Assembly (NCBI GenBank): GCA_964571335.1
Contig: CAZNAM010000002.1
Location: 1 to 25,906, forward strand
Direction: 5' to 3'
DNA from: JAFCDQ01 sp964571335
Lineage (GTDB): Archaea; Nanobdellota; Nanobdellia; Woesearchaeales; ARS49
DNA length: 25,906 nucleotides
The notes under the pieces were generated by a model that made no database searches, was not told the DNA's origin, and saw only the letters and a program-made list of their open reading frames with translations. Numbering within the stretch: position 1 is the stretch's first letter; each line of letters opens with the position of its first letter. A program made the translations under genes and the position numbers. Below, in pieces: positions 16,046-23,895 of the stretch.

Positions 16046-16957
16046 TCACTTTCTTTTCTTTTTTACTTCTTTTTTTAACTTTAACTTTTCAATTAATTCT
16101 TTGTATCTGTTTCTGATTGTGACTTCTGTGACTCCTGCAATCTCTGCGACTTCTCTTTGAGTTCTTTTTTCACCATTTATTAAAGTTGCAACATATAGTG
16201 CAGCAGCTGCAATTCCAGTAGGGCCTCTTCCTGATGTTAATTCTCTTTTTTGGGCCATTTCTAATATTTCAACAGACTTGCTTTGTGTTTCAGGTGATAA
16301 TTTTAAGCTTGAGGAGAATCTTGCTATGTAGTCTATTGGATTGCTTGGCATAATGCTAATTCCTAATTCTCTTGCAATAAACCTGTAAGTTCTTCCAATT
16401 TCTTTTTTTTCAATACCAGAAGCATCGCTAAGCTCTTCTAAGGTTCTAGGAACTTCATGTCTTCTACAAGCACCATATATTGTTCCTGCAACCACACTTT
16501 CCATACTTCTTCCTCTTACTAGCCCTCTTTGGACTGCTTGAGTGTAAATCATTGCAGCTTCTTCTTCAATACTTTTTGGAAGCTTTAGATAACTTGATAA
16601 TCTTTTTAATTCAGCTAATGCTAATTTTAAGTTTCTTTCAATAGCTGTTGAAATTCTATACTGCCATTTTCTTAATCTAAAGAATTTATTTCTATCTTTT
16701 CCTTGTAATTTATGTAAGTCAGCAGATTGTCCTACTTCTGTTCCAAGACCTTGATCATATTGTGTATAAGTCATAGGTGAACCTGTTCTTCTCTTGCTTG
16801 CAGCATTACTATCTTCAAAATCTCTCCAATCCTGTCCATGATCAATCATTTTTTCTTCTAAAACAAGACCACAGGATTTACAAGTAACTTCGCCTTTTTC
16901 TCTATTAACAAAAAGGTCTTTACTTCCACATTCTGGACATTTTTTTATTACATTCAT
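16046..16957 (-). CDS. tfb: Transcription initiation factor B (TFB), downstream copy
   Basis: This is a 303-aa TFIIB homologue that recruits RNA polymerase to TBP-bound promoters. The Zn ribbon has C7, C10, C26 and C29. The B-reader region holds DHGQDWRDFED (39-49) and SPMTYTQYDQGLGT. Two cyclin-like core repeats span about 105-200 and 205-290, the second ending in the helix-turn-helix REVAEIAGVTEVTIRNRYKE. A basic tail follows (KKEVKKKRK). Length is normal and all four zinc ligands are present, so the protein should be functional. Its ATG directly follows the stop of the upstream copy (TAAATG), so the two are co-transcribed from one promoter. About four residues in five match the neighbour by eye. 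Confidence 0.97.
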   Translation of the reverse strand: MNVIKKCPECGSKDLFVNREKGEVTCKSCGLVLEEKMIDHGQDWRDFEDSNAASKRRTGSPMTYTQYDQGLGTEVGQSADLHKLQGKDRNKFFRLRKWQYRISTAIERNLKLALAELKRLSSYLKLPKSIEEEAAMIYTQAVQRGLVRGRSMESVVAGTIYGACRRHEVPRTLEELSDASGIEKKEIGRTYRFIARELGISIMPSNPIDYIARFSSSLKLSPETQSKSVEILEMAQKRELTSGRGPTGIAAAALYVATLINGEKRTQREVAEIAGVTEVTIRNRYKELIEKLKLKKEVKKKRK

Positions 16958-17881
16958 TTATCTTCTGGACCTCTTCTTAGTTTTTTTAAGAATTTTATCT
17001 AGTTTTAATTTATCAATTAGTTCTTTGTATCTGTTTCTGATTGTGACTTCAGTAACTCCTGCAATATCTGCGACTTCTCTTTGAGTTCTTTTTTCTCCAT
17101 TCATTAAAGTTGCAACATATAGTGCTGCAGCTGCAATTCCAGTAGGACCTTTGCCTGATGTTAATTCTCTTTTTTGAGCAACATCAAGTATTTCAACAGC
17201 TTTACTCTGTGTTTCTGGGTTAAGTTTCAGGCTTGAGGAGAATCTTGCTATGTAATCTATTGGATTGCTTGGCAGAATACTTATTCCTAATTCTCTTGCA
17301 ATAAACCTGTAAGTTCTTCCAATTTCTTTTTTCTCAATACCACTTGCTCCACTTAATTCATCAAGAGTTCTAGGCACTTCATGTCTTCTACAAGCTGCAT
17401 AAAGAGTGCAAGAAACAACGCTTTCCATGCTTCTTCCTCTTACTAGCCCTCTTTGGATTGCTTGTCTGTAAATCATTGCAGCTTCTTCTTCAACACTTTT
17501 TGATATTTTTAAGTAGCTTGATAATCTTTTTAATTCAGATAAAGAAAGTTTTAGATTTCTTTCAATAGCAGTTCCAACTCTGTCCTGCCATTTTTTTAAT
17601 CTTAAAAATTTATATCTGGATTTTGAGCCTAACTTATTTAAGTCTGCAGATTGTCCAACAGAAGTTCCAAGACCTTGATCATATTGTGTATGTGTCATAG
17701 GAGAACCAACTCTGCTTTTGCTGTTCCCACCATTATCTTCAAAATCTCTCCAATCCTGACCATGATCAATCATTCTATCCTCAACAACAAGACCGCAGGA
17801 TCTGCAGGTTATTTCTCCTTTTTCTCTGTTAATAAACAAATTTGTGCTTCCGCACTCAGAACATTTTTTTGTATGCTGCAT
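16958..17881 (-). CDS. tfb: Transcription initiation factor B (TFB), upstream copy
   Basis: This is a 307-aa TFIIB homologue with the same domain order as its neighbour: Zn ribbon C7, C10, C26 and C29, the DHGQDWRDFED reader, two cyclin folds and a C-terminal helix-turn-helix. The start is set at ATG 17881 (MQHTKKCSEC); the in-frame GTG at 17890 is part of the AGGTGA ribosome site. Differences from the other copy cluster in the linker after the reader (NGGNSKSRVG against SNAASKRRTG), around residues 85-100 and in the tail (KKTKKRSRR). These are the places expected to change promoter or polymerase contacts; the shared DNA-binding helices are nearly identical. Confidence 0.97.
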   Translation of the reverse strand: MQHTKKCSECGSTNLFINREKGEITCRSCGLVVEDRMIDHGQDWRDFEDNGGNSKSRVGSPMTHTQYDQGLGTSVGQSADLNKLGSKSRYKFLRLKKWQDRVGTAIERNLKLSLSELKRLSSYLKISKSVEEEAAMIYRQAIQRGLVRGRSMESVVSCTLYAACRRHEVPRTLDELSGASGIEKKEIGRTYRFIARELGISILPSNPIDYIARFSSSLKLNPETQSKAVEILDVAQKRELTSGKGPTGIAAAALYVATLMNGEKRTQREVADIAGVTEVTIRNRYKELIDKLKLDKILKKTKKRSRR

Positions 17882-17886
17882 TATAT

Positions 17887-17892
17887 TCACCT
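17887..17892 (-). promoter_or_regulatory. Ribosome binding site AGGTGA that decides the TFB start
   Basis: AGGTGA is read on the minus strand 5 bases before ATG 17881. The GTG inside it (17890-17888) is in frame but would leave no ribosome site, so it is rejected as the start. Confidence 0.75.
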
Positions 17893-17927
17893 GTAATAGT
17901 TAAGTTTTTAAATAAAGAAAACGCAAA

Positions 17928-17943
17928 CTATATAAATGTTTCG
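17928..17943 (-). promoter_or_regulatory. BRE and TATA box of the tfb pair
   Basis: On the minus strand this reads CGAAACATTTATATAG, a purine-rich BRE followed by a strong TATA box, about 47-62 bases before the ATG. It predicts a leader of about 20-25 bases carrying the AGGTGA site. No other promoter is seen before the second tfb gene. Confidence 0.6.
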
Positions 17944-17962
17944 TTTTATTTATAAAGAAAAC

Positions 17963-18913
17963 CTATATATTTATAAAATTAGGTATATTTAGTTCAATGA
18001 TTAAGAACAACACATAAAATAAAATTAAAGCAATGCCTTCTTTCCAGCTTAATTTTCTATCAGAATCAAGGAAAACGATGAATAAGAAAACAATAACAAT
18101 CATAAAAATAGCACTAGTTAAGTAAAGAAGAAAATTTGCAGTAATTGGTGTTATGATTGCAGTAACTCCTAAAATTAAAGTTGAATTTGCAATAACACTG
18201 CCAATAAGATTTCCTAAAGCAAGATCTGGTTTTCCTTTTCTAGCAGCAATACTTCCAAAAACTAACTCTGGAAGACTGGTACCTAAAGCAATAAAGAAAA
18301 GACCTATTAAAATAGGAGGAAGCATAAATTCAAATGAAAGTTGAGATGCATATTTAACAGCATATTTTGCAGAATAATAAAGCAGAAATAAAGAAATTCC
18401 AAATAATAAAATGTTCAAAAAAATCTTCAAAAAACCTGCTCTTTCTTTATGCTCTTCTTTTGTTCTTTTGCTTAAAAGAACAAACATATAAAATGCAAAA
18501 ACAACAATAAGAATAACACCATCAATTTTAGATAAACCCTTGCCAAGAAACATAAGAACCATTGGTAAAGTAGCAAAAACTAACATAAACCAAGAACTTT
18601 TTCTAGATTCTGCACTAGATTTAAAATCTCTTGCAAGAATAATTGTAATTCCTCCAACCAAAGAAAGATTGACAATATTACTTCCAATAACTGTCCCTAA
18701 AGCTAAAGCAGGATTTCCTTCAGTGGCAGCAGTAATTCCAACAAAAAGTTCAGGAATACTTGTCGAGAAAGCCATTAAAATAAAACTAATAACATATTCA
18801 CTTAATCTAAATAATCTTGCTAAAAAGGGAAGTGTCTTAACTAAAATTGTTCCAGATGTAACTAATATTAAACAGGACAATGAAAAAAAGATTAAATCAA
18901 AAAACCATGTCAT
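17963..18913 (-). CDS. Na+/Ca2+ exchanger-family antiporter (CaCA)
   Basis: This 316-aa membrane protein has about ten TM segments and the two inverted alpha repeats of the CaCA family. Alpha-1 (about 47-82) holds AFSTSIPELF and VIGSNIVN; alpha-2 (about 207-243) holds ALGTSLPELV and LIGSVIAN. E55 and E216 are the expected ion-binding acids. Alpha-1 has AFSTS where alpha-2 has the more usual ALGTS. It is closest in layout to the prokaryotic YrbG/NCX_Mj type and probably exchanges Ca2+ for Na+ or H+ at the cell membrane; the ions are inferred. It follows the NOG1-like gene by 40 bases, with GAGGT (18925-18929) at a rather long spacing of 11, and probably shares that transcript. Confidence 0.93.
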   Translation of the reverse strand: MTWFFDLIFFSLSCLILVTSGTILVKTLPFLARLFRLSEYVISFILMAFSTSIPELFVGITAATEGNPALALGTVIGSNIVNLSLVGGITIILARDFKSSAESRKSSWFMLVFATLPMVLMFLGKGLSKIDGVILIVVFAFYMFVLLSKRTKEEHKERAGFLKIFLNILLFGISLFLLYYSAKYAVKYASQLSFEFMLPPILIGLFFIALGTSLPELVFGSIAARKGKPDLALGNLIGSVIANSTLILGVTAIITPITANFLLYLTSAIFMIVIVFLFIVFLDSDRKLSWKEGIALILFYVLFLIIELNIPNFINI

Positions 18914-18953
18914 AATAAATATTTACCTCTTTTTAGATGATTATAATTTCTTT

Positions 18954-19952
18954 TTATTTAAATTTTTTTTTAATTTCAGCAACTAATTCATCAATACCTT
19001 TATTTTCTTTAGCAGAAATCAACAAAATATCTTTGTGCTTTTTCTTTATAGCAGTCATATCTTCTTTATTAGATATTTCTGATTTATTAATTACAGTTAT
19101 AATATTTGTCCTGAATTCTTTTTTAATATCAGAAAATAACTTTTCCTGTTCAACAACAGTATAACCGCATTCTTCACTAACATCAAAAATAAAAAGAATC
19201 AATTTTGCAAGATGCCTGATTGCAAGAATGGCCTGTTTTTCAATGATATTTCTTTTTTTGAAAGGCCTGTCTAATAATCCAGGAGTGTCAATAAATTGTA
19301 TTCGTGATTTTTTATCAGTTTCTTTAATGGTTCCCATCATAAGATTTTGAGTAGTAAAAGGAAAAGAAGCTATCTTGGGATCGCTTCCTGTGATTGCCTT
19401 AAGCAACGTGCTTTTTCCAACATTTGGAAAACCTGCTATGATAACTGTGTCAATTCCTGTCTTAATTGCAGGAAAATTTTTCATTTCTTTTCTAGCTTCC
19501 TCTAAAAAAGCAAGTTCTTTTTTTATTTGTTTAACAACAGAAGCAACTCGTCCATAGAATTCTTTTCTATAATTATTTATTTCCGAGCTTCTTGCCCTTT
19601 TAATCTTAAAAGAATAATCTCTATTTAATTTATCTACACTTTCAACAACCCATTTAATCGCACCTAAAGATTTTTTTAGAGTAACATAATCAAACATGGT
19701 CTTGATCAACTCTTGATAAAAAATATCTAAATTATCAATAGAAGGAAAACTTTCAAGAATATATTTTAATGCTTTAATCAGGGAATTAGATACTGTGCTT
19801 AGTCTGACAAGTTCAACTCTTCTTGACTTATCTAGCATAGACTGCTTGACTTTTTTGGATCTTTCCATCCCTGCTTGTTTAGAAGCAGCATTAAATGCCA
19901 TATCCAAAAAGGCATCAGGCTTCTCTATCTTAACTAAATGCTGAAAATTCAT
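18954..19952 (-). CDS. NOG1-like ribosome-biogenesis GTPase
   Basis: This 332-aa protein is an OBG/NOG1-type GTPase, whose eukaryotic relatives act in 60S subunit assembly. A helical N-terminal domain covers residues 1-165. The GTPase domain follows: G1 GFPNVGKS (174-181), the switch threonines FPFTT (197-201), G3 DTPG (222-225), G4 NKSE (289-292, a conservative change from NKxD) and G5 SAK (313-315). The long C-terminal extension of eukaryotic NOG1 is absent, as is usual for archaeal versions. The ATG is preceded by a well-placed TATA box for a leaderless message. The antiporter gene follows in the same direction; I see no functional link between the two. Confidence 0.95.
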   Translation of the reverse strand: MNFQHLVKIEKPDAFLDMAFNAASKQAGMERSKKVKQSMLDKSRRVELVRLSTVSNSLIKALKYILESFPSIDNLDIFYQELIKTMFDYVTLKKSLGAIKWVVESVDKLNRDYSFKIKRARSSEINNYRKEFYGRVASVVKQIKKELAFLEEARKEMKNFPAIKTGIDTVIIAGFPNVGKSTLLKAITGSDPKIASFPFTTQNLMMGTIKETDKKSRIQFIDTPGLLDRPFKKRNIIEKQAILAIRHLAKLILFIFDVSEECGYTVVEQEKLFSDIKKEFRTNIITVINKSEISNKEDMTAIKKKHKDILLISAKENKGIDELVAEIKKKFK

Positions 19953-19969
19953 ATTTACAAAAAAGACGA

Positions 19970-19984
19970 GGTTTATTTATAAAT
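19970..19984 (-). promoter_or_regulatory. TATA box of the NOG1-like gene
   Basis: The minus strand reads ATTTATAAATAAACC with the core TTTATAAA 24-31 bases before ATG 19952, predicting a leaderless transcript. It stands back to back with the promoter at 20051. Confidence 0.55.
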
Positions 19985-20050
19985 CTTTGTTGAAACAGCT
20001 TATTTTTATTACTGTTTTGAAATGTCAAAATTAACCTGTTTTTTCCAAAA

Positions 20051-20061
20051 GGTTTATATTT
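20051..20061 (+). promoter_or_regulatory. TATA box that decides the start at 20084
   Basis: GGTTTATATTT has its core 24-31 bases before ATG 20084. The in-frame TTG at 20060 lies within this element and so would be upstream of the transcript start. Confidence 0.55.
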
Positions 20062-20083
20062 GAGTTATTTGAAAATAGATTTC

Positions 20084-20977
20084 ATGCCAAGAAAAGCAGA
20101 AAAAGAAGATGATTTTGAAGTTGAACCTGAAGATGAATTTCAGGACTTTCATTCACCAGATGCATATACTTTTGAAAGCGAACCAAGTGATGAAACAACA
20201 TTAGACAGTGCTGATCTTGATGATTATCCTGAAGAATTCACTAAAGAGCTTGAGGAAGCAGCAAAAGAAGCAGCAAGAGAAGAGAAAAGAAAAAAAGAAG
20301 CAGAGCTAAAGAAACAAGGTAAATTACCTATAAAAACAAAAAGTAAAATAGTCAAATCAACAAATAGTGTAAAAATAAAGAAAAAAACAGCAGTTAAATC
20401 TTCTAAACCAATAAAAAAGAAAATAATCAAAAAAAAGATGTTAAAAGCAAACATAAAAAAAGATGATTCAGAAATAAAGGAAAAAGAAACAAAACCAAAA
20501 GAACAAAAAATAAAAAAAGAAACAAAAAATAAAATTAAAAAAGAGACAAAACCAAAGGAACGAAAAATAAAAAAAGAAACAGAGAAAAAAATGAAAGACG
20601 AAACAAGAATAACAGAACAACCAGAAACAAACATAAAGATTAAATCAAAAGAAGAAACTTCTGAGAATAAAAAAGACAAAAAGAAAAAAGAAGAAAATAT
20701 AGGAATTATTGACTTTATATCAAATAAAGAAATAGCAATAGCAGGTTTTATATTTTTGATATTGATAGTAATTTTTATTATTTTTATGATAGGTGCTTCA
20801 AATCCACAAAATATTGATTTAGATACAAATGAAATACTTGAAGCACAGGAAATACAAAAAACTTCTGTATCGAATGAAACTGTTTCTGAAAATATACAAA
20901 CAGTAGAAAAAGATATTAAAATTGAACCTTTAGAAAATTCTCATGTAAGAATTGTTAAAGGTTCTGGTCTTGAATAA
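20084..20977 (+). CDS. Lys/Glu-rich protein with one C-terminal TM segment
   Basis: The start is set at ATG 20084 (297 aa, MPRKAEKEDDF). Residues 1-60 are strongly acidic, 61-205 are extremely Lys-rich with low complexity (including a 19-residue tandem repeat beginning KETKPKE at 134 and 153), 217-237 form one TM helix, and 238-297 are a polar tail. By the positive-inside rule the long charged part is cytoplasmic and the tail is outside. I recognise no family. The Lys-rich segment could bind nucleic acid or the ribosome surface, or act as a flexible spacer; nothing in the sequence decides. It is a single gene with a leaderless-type promoter, divergent from NOG1 and convergent with a kinase gene. 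Confidence 0.85.
   Translation: MPRKAEKEDDFEVEPEDEFQDFHSPDAYTFESEPSDETTLDSADLDDYPEEFTKELEEAAKEAAREEKRKKEAELKKQGKLPIKTKSKIVKSTNSVKIKKKTAVKSSKPIKKKIIKKKMLKANIKKDDSEIKEKETKPKEQKIKKETKNKIKKETKPKERKIKKETEKKMKDETRITEQPETNIKIKSKEETSENKKDKKKKEENIGIIDFISNKEIAIAGFIFLILIVIFIIFMIGASNPQNIDLDTNEILEAQEIQKTSVSNETVSENIQTVEKDIKIEPLENSHVRIVKGSGLE
20483..20596 (+). repeat. 57-base tandem repeat, two copies, in coding sequence
   Basis: Two adjacent 57-base units (20483-20539 and 20540-20596) encode KETKPKEQKIKKETKNKIK and KETKPKERKIKKETEKKMK. They differ at a few bases, so this is a slightly aged internal duplication. Confidence 0.8.
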
Positions 20978-20989
20978 ATTTAGAATTAT

Positions 20990-21013
20990 AACAAACTAAT
21001 TTTTAATTTTTAT
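20990..21013 (+). terminator. T-rich terminator between convergent genes
   Basis: Short T-runs (five, five, then six T) start about 20 bases after the stop of the Lys-rich gene, in its sense strand. No hairpin is seen. There is no equally good T-run on the minus strand for the convergent kinase gene. Confidence 0.4.
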
Positions 21014-21937
21014 TCATTTTTTAAAATGATCATAAACTATTTTCTCAAGCTGATCAAATCCATCTCTGAAACCAATCCTATCATTATGATCTGGTTGAAG
21101 CATCTGATTTAAAAGTTCTTTAAAATCAGAAAAACTTTTTGTAACAATTAGATTAATCCAGTTATCTGGAAAATCAGAAGATTTCATTAATTTACATGTT
21201 GACATTGTATTATTTTGATAAAAACATCTTTCCTGTAAAAATTTAAGTGGATTTAATGCTTTACAAATTAACTGCCCAAAAGAAAAAGTATCTGTTGTTG
21301 GAGTAATTTTGTTTTTATTATCAAATACTTGTTCAGGAGGAGCGATAACAACTGTTCCAAAAGGCATATTTAATTCATGATTTTTTTTGGAGTTAAGCTC
21401 ATTATCTATAATGATAGCTTGTTTTCCATCATTTGAAACAATTAAATTTTCTGATTTGATATCTCCGTGAGATAAGTTATTTTCATGCATGTAAAAAATC
21501 CCTAAACCTAAATTTAACAACATAGACAAATTATTTTTGGGGTTATTTTTATTCATGAATTCCTGACCTGTTATCCCTTCATAAAATATAGATATAATAT
21601 AACCAAAACCAGGACCTTGTTTATTAAAATTATATTCTCCAGAAAAATCAGTCATTTTCATGATGTTTGGATGATCTAAATTCATCAATTTATTTTTAAC
21701 TGTATGAACAGGAAGTGTATTATAATCAAGAGCATCTTCTTTAAAATCAATTGGAAATAATTTATGAACATAATATTTTTTATCTTTATTATTAAATCCT
21801 TTAAGAACAAAAGTCCGACTATTATACATTCCCTGTAATATTTGATGAAATTCTACATTTGAAAATTCAGTTAATATCTTTTTCATGAATTCATCATATC
21901 TGATATAATCATTACTGTGTTGTCGGTCTTCACTCAT
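21014..21937 (-). CDS. Eukaryotic-like Ser/Thr protein kinase, unusual DFG motif
   Basis: This 307-aa kinase-fold protein covers almost only the catalytic domain. It shows beta-3 Lys in YYVHKLF (K59), the catalytic loop HGDIKSENL (157-165, D159, N164), a metal Asp in IIIDNEL (D178), an APPE motif (199-202), D216 in TTDTFSFG and the closing Arg in NDRIGF (R287). The DFG motif is replaced by DNE and the glycine loop (LQGMYNSRTFVLK, 34-46) is poor, so activity is probable but not assured. There is no TM segment or sensor domain. Its TATA box predicts a leaderless single-gene transcript. The other kinase-like domain in the window belongs to a different family. Targets are unknown. Confidence 0.9.
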   Translation of the reverse strand: MSEDRQHSNDYIRYDEFMKKILTEFSNVEFHQILQGMYNSRTFVLKGFNNKDKKYYVHKLFPIDFKEDALDYNTLPVHTVKNKLMNLDHPNIMKMTDFSGEYNFNKQGPGFGYIISIFYEGITGQEFMNKNNPKNNLSMLLNLGLGIFYMHENNLSHGDIKSENLIVSNDGKQAIIIDNELNSKKNHELNMPFGTVVIAPPEQVFDNKNKITPTTDTFSFGQLICKALNPLKFLQERCFYQNNTMSTCKLMKSSDFPDNWINLIVTKSFSDFKELLNQMLQPDHNDRIGFRDGFDQLEKIVYDHFKK

Positions 21938-21960
21938 GGGAAATAAGAAGTATGATTGTT

Positions 21961-21970
21961 TTTTAAATAT
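21961..21970 (-). promoter_or_regulatory. TATA box of the kinase gene
   Basis: The minus strand reads ATATTTAAAA, with CAGAAA in front as a BRE-like stretch, 24-33 bases before ATG 21937. No ribosome site is present, so a leaderless message is expected. Confidence 0.5.
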
Positions 21971-21979
21971 TTCTGTGTT

Positions 21980-22195
21980 TTAATGTTTATTTGCTTTTTT
22001 TAATAAAAAACCAGTAATAACAAAAACTATCATTAATTTAAAGATTCCAAAAAAAGCTATATCTTTTCCAGTTGTTATTACAGAATATAAAGTTGCTTGA
22101 CCAGGATAACCATATTTTAATTCAGCCATGCAAACAAACAAAAGGATAATTCCAATTCCTATAATCCATAAAGGCCAACATTGTTTTTTTTTCAT
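21980..22195 (-). CDS. Small two-TM membrane protein
   Basis: This 71-aa protein starts MKKKQCW and has hydrophobic helices at about 7-24 and 45-66, with a basic C-terminus (KKANKH), so both ends should face the cytoplasm with a short outer loop containing ELKYGYPGQ. It overlaps the stop of the methyltransferase-kinase gene by ATGA, which supports it as the last gene of that operon rather than a chance frame. No family is recognised; similar two-TM hypothetical proteins are common in small archaeal genomes. Confidence 0.75.
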   Translation of the reverse strand: MKKKQCWPLWIIGIGIILLFVCMAELKYGYPGQATLYSVITTGKDIAFFGIFKLMIVFVITGFLLKKANKH

Positions 22196-23355
22196 TTTAT
22201 CATTTCAATTATATTTTTAAAATTAAGATTATCATGCTCTTTTTTATATTTAGATGCAAGAGCAATTATCTTATTTTTTGTAAAAGTAAATTTCTTTTTT
22301 CTAAAAAAATTTAATCTATTTATTAAAAATTGGCAGAATTGAGTTACGTTATGAGGCTTTTTTGTTTTATACATCCTCTCAAAATCAATCAAGATTGGTT
22401 TATTTCTGGAAACAATAACATTAGTTAAAGGTCTGTGCAATTCTTCTTTGTTTACTTTTAATTTATCAAGAGTATTGCATTGTTCAAGAATGTTTCTAAT
22501 TGCAGATTTTAATTGTGTTTTGTTTGCTGTTAAAATCCATTTATCAAAAGTTTTCCCAGAAACAAATTCATAAGCAAGAAAATTTTTCCCATTCAACACA
22601 AAATTAGGACCAATATTATGTTTGTTAGCAAATTTTAACCATTTGATCTCATTTTTAATTGCATTTTTTGCTTCAGATAGTTTTCTTTTTGTCTTTATTG
22701 AAATTATCTTATTTTTGTATTTTGCCTTATGAATTAATCCTCTCCAGCCTTTATCAAAAAATTTAATATCTTTAATTCCTTTTTCTTGTAATTCAAGAAA
22801 AGCAGGATTTTTATTGAATTGGTAGATATATAATTCCTCAAAAAACAGGCTTTTAACTCCGAGAAGTTTATTATCATAAAGCTGAGTGTCTGCAAAGTTT
22901 AAAATAATATCAGGTTTTGATAATGAAGAAAACAAAAGCATAATCATGCTTTTTGGTCTTAAAAAAGGTCGTGCCTGTTCTAAAAATTCAAGAATTATCT
23001 CAAAACCTTTTCTGCCAGCTTCAACAGTAACAAGTCTTTTCTTGCTTTGTTGAGGAAGATAAGGAGCATTAAAAATTATTGTATCAAAATAATTGTGATA
23101 TCTTGAATTAAGATTTTTGAAAAGATTACTTTCAAGCCATGTGATTCTTCTTGAAAGTTTTTTACATTGTTCAATAGCTTTCTTGCTTATATCAACACCA
23201 ACTACAGAATCAACATTTCTCTTGGATAGAGCAGCTAAAGCTTGAATACCTGAGCCAGTACCCATGTCAAGAACATTACCTTTGGCAAACTCAAGAACTT
23301 TTCTTTCCATAAAATAACTATCTTCTTGAGGATCATAAATTTCACTGAACTGCAT
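22192..23355 (-). CDS. HemK2/Mtq2-like methyltransferase fused to Bud32/RIO-like kinase
   Basis: This 387-aa protein has two domains. Residues 1-185 are a class I SAM methyltransferase: YDPQEDSYFM (7-16) as in HemK2/Mtq2, motif I VLDMGTGSG (28-36), VGVD (52-55) and NAPY (96-99) in place of the family NPPY. That family methylates the Gln of GGQ in release factors. Residues 192-387 resemble the archaeal predicted Ser/Thr kinases of COG2112: GWRGLIHKAKY (203-213), K221, E236, GIGP-like HNIGP (246-250), YEFVSGK (262-268), the loop HRPLTN (307-312, without the usual Asp) and LIDFE (322-326). No frameshift or stop separates the domains. It has a GAGGTG site (23360-23365) 20 bases after the pilin stop. 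The fusion is clear; substrates of both parts are inferred. Confidence 0.9.
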   Translation of the reverse strand: MQFSEIYDPQEDSYFMERKVLEFAKGNVLDMGTGSGIQALAALSKRNVDSVVGVDISKKAIEQCKKLSRRITWLESNLFKNLNSRYHNYFDTIIFNAPYLPQQSKKRLVTVEAGRKGFEIILEFLEQARPFLRPKSMIMLLFSSLSKPDIILNFADTQLYDNKLLGVKSLFFEELYIYQFNKNPAFLELQEKGIKDIKFFDKGWRGLIHKAKYKNKIISIKTKRKLSEAKNAIKNEIKWLKFANKHNIGPNFVLNGKNFLAYEFVSGKTFDKWILTANKTQLKSAIRNILEQCNTLDKLKVNKEELHRPLTNVIVSRNKPILIDFERMYKTKKPHNVTQFCQFLINRLNFFRKKKFTFTKNKIIALASKYKKEHDNLNFKNIIEMIK

Positions 23356-23375
23356 AAAACACCTCTTTTAATATT

Positions 23376-23861
23376 TTAACAGGAAGGAATATCCTCAACT
23401 TCAATAGTCTGTCCTGAACAAAAATAAGTTCTATCTATCAAATAAACTTTAGGAGTGAATTTCACCTGTAAAATATCACCAATATTTTCAAAATAAAACT
23501 CTGTTTTAACAGCATTTTCTTTAAGTAAAGGTGTTTTAAGGATTCCTTCGTTAACATTAATACCTTCATTTCCAATTATTTTAGCGTTTATATTAGAGAT
23601 ATCCATATCAGGACCATTATCAAACCAAACTTGAATCTGATTACTATCTTTAATACAAATCTGAGGAACACCACCGATATTTATAATATTAAGTGAAGCA
23701 AGATCACAGCCTGTTTTTACTTCTTCTTTGCCTTGAACAAAAGCAGCTTTTTCTGCAATATAATCCTGACCCCAACTCATTACAAGAGCTCCAAGAGCAA
23801 CAGAAAATGCAACTAGCAAAACTGTAGCCACTAAAGGACTTATACCTTTTTTTCCTATCAT
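23376..23861 (-). CDS. Archaeal type IV pilin-like protein
   Basis: This 161-aa protein has a classic class III signal peptide: MIGKKG, then ISPLVATVLLVAFSVALGAL as the hydrophobic helix (7-29). Cleavage by the FlaK/PibD-type peptidase is expected after G6. The head domain (30-161) is beta-rich and has four Cys (C52, C69, FCSG near 148, C161), suggesting two disulfides. Length and N-terminus match archaeal adhesion pilins or minor pilins; it lacks features that would make it a clear archaellin. GAGGT (23867-23871) lies 5 bases before the ATG. It is first in an operon with the methyltransferase-kinase. No pilus ATPase or platform gene is in the window, so assembly partners lie elsewhere. Confidence 0.9.
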   Translation of the reverse strand: MIGKKGISPLVATVLLVAFSVALGALVMSWGQDYIAEKAAFVQGKEEVKTGCDLASLNIINIGGVPQICIKDSNQIQVWFDNGPDMDISNINAKIIGNEGINVNEGILKTPLLKENAVKTEFYFENIGDILQVKFTPKVYLIDRTYFCSGQTIEVEDIPSC

Positions 23862-23895
23862 AATATACCTCTTTTTTAACTCTCAAAGCAAAACT

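Noticed and set aside
18540..18986. Plus-strand open frame of 148 codons
   Set aside because: It lies opposite the conserved antiporter gene and the start of its spacer; no promoter or ribosome site and no recognisable protein pattern.
20224..20679. Minus-strand open frame of 151 codons rich in Phe and Ser
   Set aside because: It is the complement of the Lys/Glu-rich coding region (AAA/GAA read backwards give Phe/Ser codons); no start signal.
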